Source: Bacillota bacterium
GTDB lineage: Bacteria > Bacillota > Clostridia > Christensenellales > CAG-138
Reading direction: 5' to 3'
Assembly: GCA_023416175.1 (NCBI GenBank)
Contig: JAEZIE010000031.1
Location: 1-10,178 of the forward strand
DNA length: 10,178 bases
The position numbers were made by a program, and so were the translations under genes. Shown in pieces: positions 6,323 through 10,178 of this stretch (within the stretch, counting starts at the first letter, position 1; each line of letters starts with the position of its first letter). Below the pieces are notes generated by a model that saw nothing but the letters and a program-made list of their open reading frames with translations, was not told the origin of the DNA and did not search any database.

Positions 6323-7252
6323 ATGCCAAGCAGTATCAGCAATATCTTGCAGGCTGCCATACGCGGCTTTCGCCCGCTTTTAAATAACCTCAGTCTGGAA
6401 ATGGAACGTATGGGGCAAGATATTCTGGCGGAAGCGGATACGCGTGCGTTACCGGAAAACATGGTGGTCGCCAACGACTGCATAGGCCCCGTACTCGCCG
6501 AATGGTTCCATACGCTTGGCGCGCCGGAGGATGAGGCCATTCTCTACTTCCACGGCGGGGCGTACATGGCGGGCACCATCGCAAGCACTCGCCCGCTGGC
6601 GGTGGATTTTGCGCAGGCCACCGGGCGCAACGTATTATCCTTTGAATATCGGCTCGCGCCGGAAAACCCGTATCCCGCTGCCTTGGAGGACGCCATGGCG
6701 GTGTACCGCTACCTGCTTTCCCTGGGGCTGAGTGCAAGCCGCATCGCGTTCGTAGGGGATTCTGCGGGCGGCGGCCTGGAGATCGCCACAGCCTTAAAGG
6801 CGCGGGAGGAAGGGCTTCCCCTGCCTGCGGCCATTGTGGCGCTTTCTCCCTGGGTGGACCTGACGCTTTCGGATGAAAGTTATGTGGAAAACAAATCGGT
6901 CGACCCGCTGCTTGAGCGCAGGAAGCTTTTACGCGCGGTCATGTATTACGCCTACGGCAAACATTTGATGGACCCGTTCATTTCCCCCGTGTTTGCGGAT
7001 TTTACGGGCTTTCCGCCCACACTCATACACGTGGGCACGCACGAGGTGCTGCTGGGCGATTCTAGGTCGCTCTATGCCGCCATGAAACGGGATAACGTTG
7101 CGGTGGAACTTTCCGAATGGGAAGGCATGTGGCATGTCTTTCAGGTATTCGATACTCCCGAAAGCCGCGCCGCCATCGAGCACATTGCAGAATTTATGCT
7201 TGCCCACATCTCGCCGGATCCGGCCGGAGGAATTAGCCGTGCAGAAGCGTAG
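6323..7252 (+). CDS. HSL-family alpha/beta-hydrolase (esterase/lipase)
   Basis: A 309-residue cytoplasmic serine esterase of the hormone-sensitive-lipase family, expected to cleave short- to medium-chain carboxylic esters. ATG 6323 is chosen because AAAGGAGG (6308-6315) stands seven bases before it; the in-frame ATG at 6305 precedes that ribosome site. The oxyanion-hole motif is HGGAY (77-81), the nucleophile elbow is GDSAGG with Ser147, and the catalytic His is His271 in MWHVFQ. The acid motif reads GTHEVLLGDS (238-247), so Glu241 occupies the place where most relatives have Asp; Asp246 is a second candidate. No signal peptide is present. It is the first gene of a likely three-gene operon and its end overlaps the next gene by 14 bases. 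The 115-base gap before it holds no promoter or terminator I can support, so its transcription start is unknown. The natural ester is unknown; the acyltransferase next door suggests a shared ester. Confidence 0.92.
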   Translation: MPSSISNILQAAIRGFRPLLNNLSLEMERMGQDILAEADTRALPENMVVANDCIGPVLAEWFHTLGAPEDEAILYFHGGAYMAGTIASTRPLAVDFAQATGRNVLSFEYRLAPENPYPAALEDAMAVYRYLLSLGLSASRIAFVGDSAGGGLEIATALKAREEGLPLPAAIVALSPWVDLTLSDESYVENKSVDPLLERRKLLRAVMYYAYGKHLMDPFISPVFADFTGFPPTLIHVGTHEVLLGDSRSLYAAMKRDNVAVELSEWEGMWHVFQVFDTPESRAAIEHIAEFMLAHISPDPAGGISRAEA

Positions 7253-8498
7253 CTGGTACCCGCTCGATAATGCGGCCAATATTTATCCCGTCATCGCCAA
7301 CAAGGGCTATACTTCCATGTTCCGATTTACGGCTGTGATGAAGGAATTGGTGGACCGCGAAGCGCTCCAGCGCGCGCTGGACCGGATGCAGCCGCGTTTT
7401 CCCGGCTTCTTTGTACGGGTAAGGCGGGGCATATTCTGGTATTATTTAGAGCAGCTTCATAAGCGCGCAATGGTGGAGGAGGATACGCTCTACCCCTGCC
7501 CGCCGCTTGTTCGGGGCGAACTGCCTTTTCGCGTCAAGGTGCACAACAACCGCATCTCCTGCGAGATTGCGCATGTCATCTGCGACGGCGGGGCCGGCCT
7601 TACATTTTTTAAAACGCTGCTCAGTGAATATGTGCGCCAGCTGGGAGCTACGGTGCTGCCCGAGTGCGGCGTGCTGTCGCTTGATGAGCCACCCCATCCG
7701 GAAGAGCATGAAGACGGATTTTCCCGCTTTTCCCGCATGGGAGCGCGCCCCACGCGCAAAGAGTCGCAGGCCTACCACCCCACTGGCACCCCGCTTCTCA
7801 GAGGCGTACGGTATATTACGACTGGGAAGCTAAGTGTGAGCGCCATTCTGGAATTGGCCCGCCGTCACCATGTATCGCTTACAGAATATTTGACGGCAAC
7901 GCTCATCCATGTGCTTTACAGCATGCAGCTTGCGGATCATACGCGGCGGTTAAAGCCTGTTAAAGTCAGCGTACCCGTCAATTTGAGAAAATACTATCCT
8001 ACCCGTACTTTAAGAAACTTTTCCCAGTACCTCAATCCGGGTATCGATCCCAATCTGGGCGACTTTTCGTTTGAAGAAATTCTGGAGCAGGTTCACCACT
8101 ATTTTCGCTACATGTTTACCGAAAAAAATTTGAACGCTCGCATTTCCAAGAACGTGGGGGATGAGCGCAACCTTGTGCTGCGCTTGGTGCCGCTGTTTTT
8201 AAAGAAATTGAGCATCCGGTTCGTCTACGAAATGACCGGCGAAAAGCTGTTTTCCTCTGTCATATCCAATATTGGGAGTGTCTATGTCCCCAAGGGCCTG
8301 GAGCCCTATATGGATCATTTTATGTTTGTGCTGTGTACCGCACGGCACAATGCGGTGGAATGCGGCATGGCAAGCTTCGGGGATACGCTTAGTATCTCGT
8401 TCACCCGTACCATTGCGGAGCCTTATGTGGAGCGTACGTTCTTCCGTGCTTTGGTGCAGAAGGGCCTGCATGTGCTGGTGGAAAGCAATCATCCTTAG
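7239..8498 (+). CDS. HxxxD acyltransferase, condensation / alcohol acetyltransferase-like fold
   Basis: A 419-residue protein starting at GTG 7239, eight bases after GGAGG at 7226-7230 inside the preceding gene. Upstream in-frame codons merely run through the hydrolase gene in another frame. The key motif is AHVICDGG, with His112 and Asp116 forming the HxxxDG active site shared by NRPS condensation domains, chloramphenicol acetyltransferase, wax ester synthases and alcohol acetyltransferases. The C-terminal half contains SVPVNLRKYYPTRTLRNF-like text (about 290-310) and FGDTLSISF near residue 380, in the place of the DFGWG-type structural motif. It has no carrier-protein domain and no clear membrane segment. 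It should move an acyl group, probably from a thioester, to a hydroxyl or amine. The tight overlap with the esterase indicates translational coupling and related substrates. The exact acceptor and donor cannot be read from the sequence. Confidence 0.8.
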   Translation: MQKRSWYPLDNAANIYPVIANKGYTSMFRFTAVMKELVDREALQRALDRMQPRFPGFFVRVRRGIFWYYLEQLHKRAMVEEDTLYPCPPLVRGELPFRVKVHNNRISCEIAHVICDGGAGLTFFKTLLSEYVRQLGATVLPECGVLSLDEPPHPEEHEDGFSRFSRMGARPTRKESQAYHPTGTPLLRGVRYITTGKLSVSAILELARRHHVSLTEYLTATLIHVLYSMQLADHTRRLKPVKVSVPVNLRKYYPTRTLRNFSQYLNPGIDPNLGDFSFEEILEQVHHYFRYMFTEKNLNARISKNVGDERNLVLRLVPLFLKKLSIRFVYEMTGEKLFSSVISNIGSVYVPKGLEPYMDHFMFVLCTARHNAVECGMASFGDTLSISFTRTIAEPYVERTFFRALVQKGLHVLVESNHP

Positions 8499-8513
8499 GA
8501 AGGAGAAAGGCGT

Positions 8514-9221
8514 ATGGCATATTGCGTAAATTGCGGCGTGGAACTGGAAAAGAGCATGCAAAGCTGCCCGCTTTGCGGCGTGGAGGCGACGAACCCAAAG
8601 GAGCCGTTTGATCCTTCCGTGCCACGTCCTTACAGTGCGCGCGTGGCGCGGATACAGGATCAGGTGGAACGCCGCTATGCTGCCATCATCATTAGCGTGC
8701 TGCTTGCGCTTGCGGCTGTCATCTGCGTCATGGCCAACCTCGTATATGAGGACAGCTTTACCTGGTCCATCTATGTGGTTGCAAGCCTTACGCTGCTGTG
8801 GGTGCTCGCGGTGCTCCCGTTTCTGCACCCGCGGCTGCATCCCGTCGTGATTGTGGCGCTCGACGTCTGTGCGCTGCTGCTGTTTTTGTATATCATCAAC
8901 AACCAGGACCCGACGTCGGACTGGTATACCCTCCTGGCCATGCCTCAGGTGCTGCTTTACGGGTTTCTTGCGCTGGTCGTGGTGCTGCTTTGGCGCGCGC
9001 CCTTTGTGCGGGGCTGGCAGCGCATTGGCGTGGCGATCATGGCGGCCGGCGTAGGCGTCATGGGGTTGGAGTGCCTCCTGGATCTTTACAACCGGATGGA
9101 GTTACAGCCGCAATGGTCCTGGTTCGTCATTATTCCTGCGTTTGCGATTGGGCTTATCCTGTTTTTGATCGAGCGCAAACGCGAGGTGAAAGAGGAGATC
9201 ATGAAGCGGCTGCGGGTCTAG
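8514..9221 (+). CDS. Zinc-ribbon integral membrane protein, six predicted TM segments
   Basis: A 235-residue protein starting at ATG 8514, seven bases after AAGGAGA and 15 bases after the acyltransferase stop. It opens with a zinc ribbon formed by Cys4, Cys7, Cys18 and Cys21 (YCVNCG then CPLCG). A hydrophilic linker follows to about residue 55. Six hydrophobic segments come next, at about 56-77, 84-104, 109-128, 139-160, 170-191 and 201-219, and the protein ends in a basic tail (ERKREVKEEIMKRLRV). It resembles clostridial proteins annotated only as domain of unknown function (DUF6320-like, from memory). The position at the end of the esterase-acyltransferase operon suggests it anchors, transports for or regulates those enzymes, but this is inference. 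No catalytic motif is visible in the membrane part. Confidence 0.85.
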   Translation: MAYCVNCGVELEKSMQSCPLCGVEATNPKEPFDPSVPRPYSARVARIQDQVERRYAAIIISVLLALAAVICVMANLVYEDSFTWSIYVVASLTLLWVLAVLPFLHPRLHPVVIVALDVCALLLFLYIINNQDPTSDWYTLLAMPQVLLYGFLALVVVLLWRAPFVRGWQRIGVAIMAAGVGVMGLECLLDLYNRMELQPQWSWFVIIPAFAIGLILFLIERKREVKEEIMKRLRV

Positions 9222-9287
9222 CGGTTATTGCATGCTAAAAACCTGTGCTTTTAGCCGTTGCGAGCATATCGAGCCAAAGGAAGGGGA

Positions 9288-9310
9288 TTGGGGAAACGCA
9301 GTTTCCCCAA
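9288..9310. repeat. Perfect 10-bp inverted repeat with 3-base loop
   Basis: TTGGGGAAAC and GTTTCCCCAA pair fully around GCA. What follows on the plus strand is A-rich and on the minus strand C-rich, so neither strand gives a terminator U-tract. Like the hairpin before prfB, it is a perfect stem with a three-base loop, possibly a dispersed palindromic repeat or an RNA-stabilising stem. Confidence 0.55.
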
Positions 9311-9367
9311 AGCAAAAAAATAATCGTCGGGGCTGAAAACGCCGATACCTTGAAACCCTTAAGCAGG

Positions 9368-9398
9368 AAACTATGCCTGTGCTTAGGCGCAGTTTTTT
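9368..9398 (+). terminator. Intrinsic terminator with six-T tail
   Basis: AAACTATGCCT (9368-9378) pairs with AGGCGCAGTTT (9385-9395) around GTGCTT, with one mismatch and one wobble, and the right arm runs straight into TTTTTT. It most simply ends the three-gene operon. An alternative stem (9358-9367 with 9376-9387, 2-base bulge) shares bases with both terminator arms and is mutually exclusive with it. Confidence 0.7.
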
Positions 9399-9433
9399 CA
9401 TGCCTCACGTTAATCCCCACCCGCGTGTGAATG

Positions 9434-9446
9434 CATTGTGACAATG
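9434..9446. promoter_or_regulatory. 13-bp palindrome upstream of the glycosidase promoter
   Basis: CATTGT and ACAATG flank a single G, centred 30 bases before the -35 box. The position fits an activator or repressor site for a sugar-responsive regulator. It does not match a CcpA cre site. The regulator is unknown. Confidence 0.35.
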
Positions 9447-9469
9447 TGGTAACATAACCGCCCGCATAC

Positions 9470-9498
9470 TTGAGATAAAATGCTGGCAAGCTTAGAAT
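9470..9498 (+). promoter_or_regulatory. Sigma-A-like promoter of the GH13 gene
   Basis: TTGAGA (9470-9475) and TAGAAT (9493-9498) are separated by 17 bases, and each differs from consensus at one or two positions. Transcription should begin near 9505, about 20 bases before the start codon and after the upstream terminator. Confidence 0.7.
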
Positions 9499-9525
9499 AA
9501 AAGAGGAAACTTAAAGGAGAACGCA

Positions 9526-10178
9526 ATGCCCGCCTACGCGCTGCACCATTCCCGCCTTCTGCGCTTCCGTTCCCCGTTTGGGGCCGTTCCAACGGGAGAA
9601 GCCGTAACGCTTCGCCTGTGGGTTACCGCCCGCTATGCGAACGCTTCGGTGGTGCTTCGGCTGTGGATTGGCAATCAGGAGCGGCTGCTGCCCATGCAGG
9701 GCGTTCCCGGCGATGATGGCGTGTATTTTGAAGCTACGGCGGATATGCCCAAGGAACCCGGTCTTGTCTGGTACTACTTCCTGCTCACCCCGCCCAACGG
9801 GAAAACGCTGTTTTATGGCGGCGAAAGCGGGGAGGGCGCGCTGTATTCGCATGAACCGCCCGGGTACCAGATCACCGTTTACGATCCTGCGTTTACGGTC
9901 CCGCGTGCGTTCCGGGAAGGGATACTGTATCAGATATTCCCGGATCGGTTTCGCCGAAGCGAACTGTTTCAAAACGGCACGCATCCCGGAATTGCCTATC
10001 ACCGGGCGATGGGACGGCGTGTGCATGTGCAGCAGGAGTGGTCCGCCCAGCCTAAGTATTTGCCGGAAGAAGGGCAGGAGAAATACGCACCCAACGATTT
10101 TTACTGCGGCGATCTGTACGGAATTATCGAGGCGCTGCCCTACCTGAAGTCCCTGCATGTGGATACGCTCTATTTGAA
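9526..10178 (+). CDS. GH13 alpha-glycosidase (neopullulanase/amylopullulanase-like), 5' part
   Basis: The gene starts at ATG 9526, five bases after AAAGGAGA at 9513-9520, and stays open to the window edge, giving 217 residues. Residues about 1-120 form a beta-rich N-terminal domain (TLRLWVTARY, VVLRLWIG, WYYFLLT) like the starch-binding/N domain of neopullulanase-type enzymes. The catalytic barrel begins at GILYQIFPDRF (132-142), a hallmark of this group. The GH13 region NDFYCGDLYGI (190-200) and YLKSLHVDTLYL follow, with Cys193 where many relatives have Gly. The catalytic Asp/Glu/Asp residues lie beyond the window. It should hydrolyse alpha-1,4 and possibly alpha-1,6 bonds in glucans or maltodextrins. 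No signal peptide is seen, so it is probably cytoplasmic, acting on imported maltodextrin or glycogen. Own promoter, not part of the upstream operon. Confidence 0.9.
   Translation, partial: MPAYALHHSRLLRFRSPFGAVPTGEAVTLRLWVTARYANASVVLRLWIGNQERLLPMQGVPGDDGVYFEATADMPKEPGLVWYYFLLTPPNGKTLFYGGESGEGALYSHEPPGYQITVYDPAFTVPRAFREGILYQIFPDRFRRSELFQNGTHPGIAYHRAMGRRVHVQQEWSAQPKYLPEEGQEKYAPNDFYCGDLYGIIEALPYLKSLHVDTLYL

Larger units (their letters stand above)
9222..9525. other. Structured intergenic region of 304 bases
   Basis: No credible gene is found here. From left to right it holds a 7-bp stem with 8-base loop directly after the zinc-ribbon gene (9234-9255), a perfect 10-bp inverted repeat (9288-9310), an A-rich stretch, a bulged stem around 9328-9348, competing hairpins ending in an intrinsic terminator (9358-9398), a 13-bp palindrome (9434-9446) and the promoter of the glycosidase gene. 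The nonamer CCTGTGCTT occurs twice, at 9242-9250 and 9376-9384, each inside a hairpin. I recognise no known riboswitch or small RNA family. Confidence 0.6.

Noticed and set aside
7098..7238. Upstream extension of the acyltransferase from ATG 7098
   Set aside because: It overlaps the coding end of the esterase in another frame, and the GTG at 7239 has a well-placed GGAGG.
9330..9350. CcpA cre site near TGAAAACG before the glycosidase
   Set aside because: Required bases in the second half of the consensus are missing and the site lies before the upstream terminator.
9635..10147. Alternative open frames on both strands in the right end
   Set aside because: They are shadows of the GH13 gene, whose frame shows recognisable family motifs throughout.

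Overview
The window looks like a chromosomal segment of a moderately high-GC Gram-positive bacterium of the Clostridia/Firmicutes type; a Christensenellales- or Oscillospirales-like member is a guess. The reasons are strong AGGAGG-type ribosome sites, GTG and TTG starts, sigma-A-like promoters, the adjacent secA-prfB pair that is common in Firmicutes, and a SecA ending in a zinc-binding tail. There is no tRNA, rRNA, CRISPR array, transposase or phage gene. All assignments come from reading motifs, without database searches.

Left end (1-2010): a leftward DinB/YfiT-like gene, cut by the window edge, carries an in-frame TGA where a Trp is expected. It diverges from a rightward gene for a small membrane-anchored protein of unknown function, and the two candidate promoters share a palindromic -10 box. 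Convergent with that small gene is a leftward M20D metallo-amidohydrolase.

Core (2022-6207): the amidohydrolase and secA are divergently transcribed. The secA promoter is an extended -10 type with a perfect 7-5-7 dyad over its -35/spacer region. The only good ribosome site before secA serves a 12-codon leader ORF whose stop lies just inside secA. prfB (release factor 2) follows secA and carries the classic +1 programmed frameshift at CTT TGA. A perfect 14-bp hairpin stands just ahead of prfB.

Right part (6323-9221): three tightly packed genes form a likely operon. They encode an HSL-family alpha/beta-hydrolase, an HxxxD acyltransferase of the condensation/alcohol-acetyltransferase fold, and a zinc-ribbon protein with six membrane segments. 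Together they suggest an uncharacterised ester-forming and ester-cleaving system at the membrane.

Right end (9222-10178): a structured 304-bp gap holds several hairpins, one good intrinsic terminator with a competing hairpin, a small palindrome and a clear promoter. The promoter drives a GH13 alpha-glucan-acting enzyme that runs off the window. The most distinctive signals are the secA leader arrangement, the dyads embedded in promoters, the esterase/acyltransferase/zinc-ribbon operon, and the TGA-interrupted DinB-like gene.
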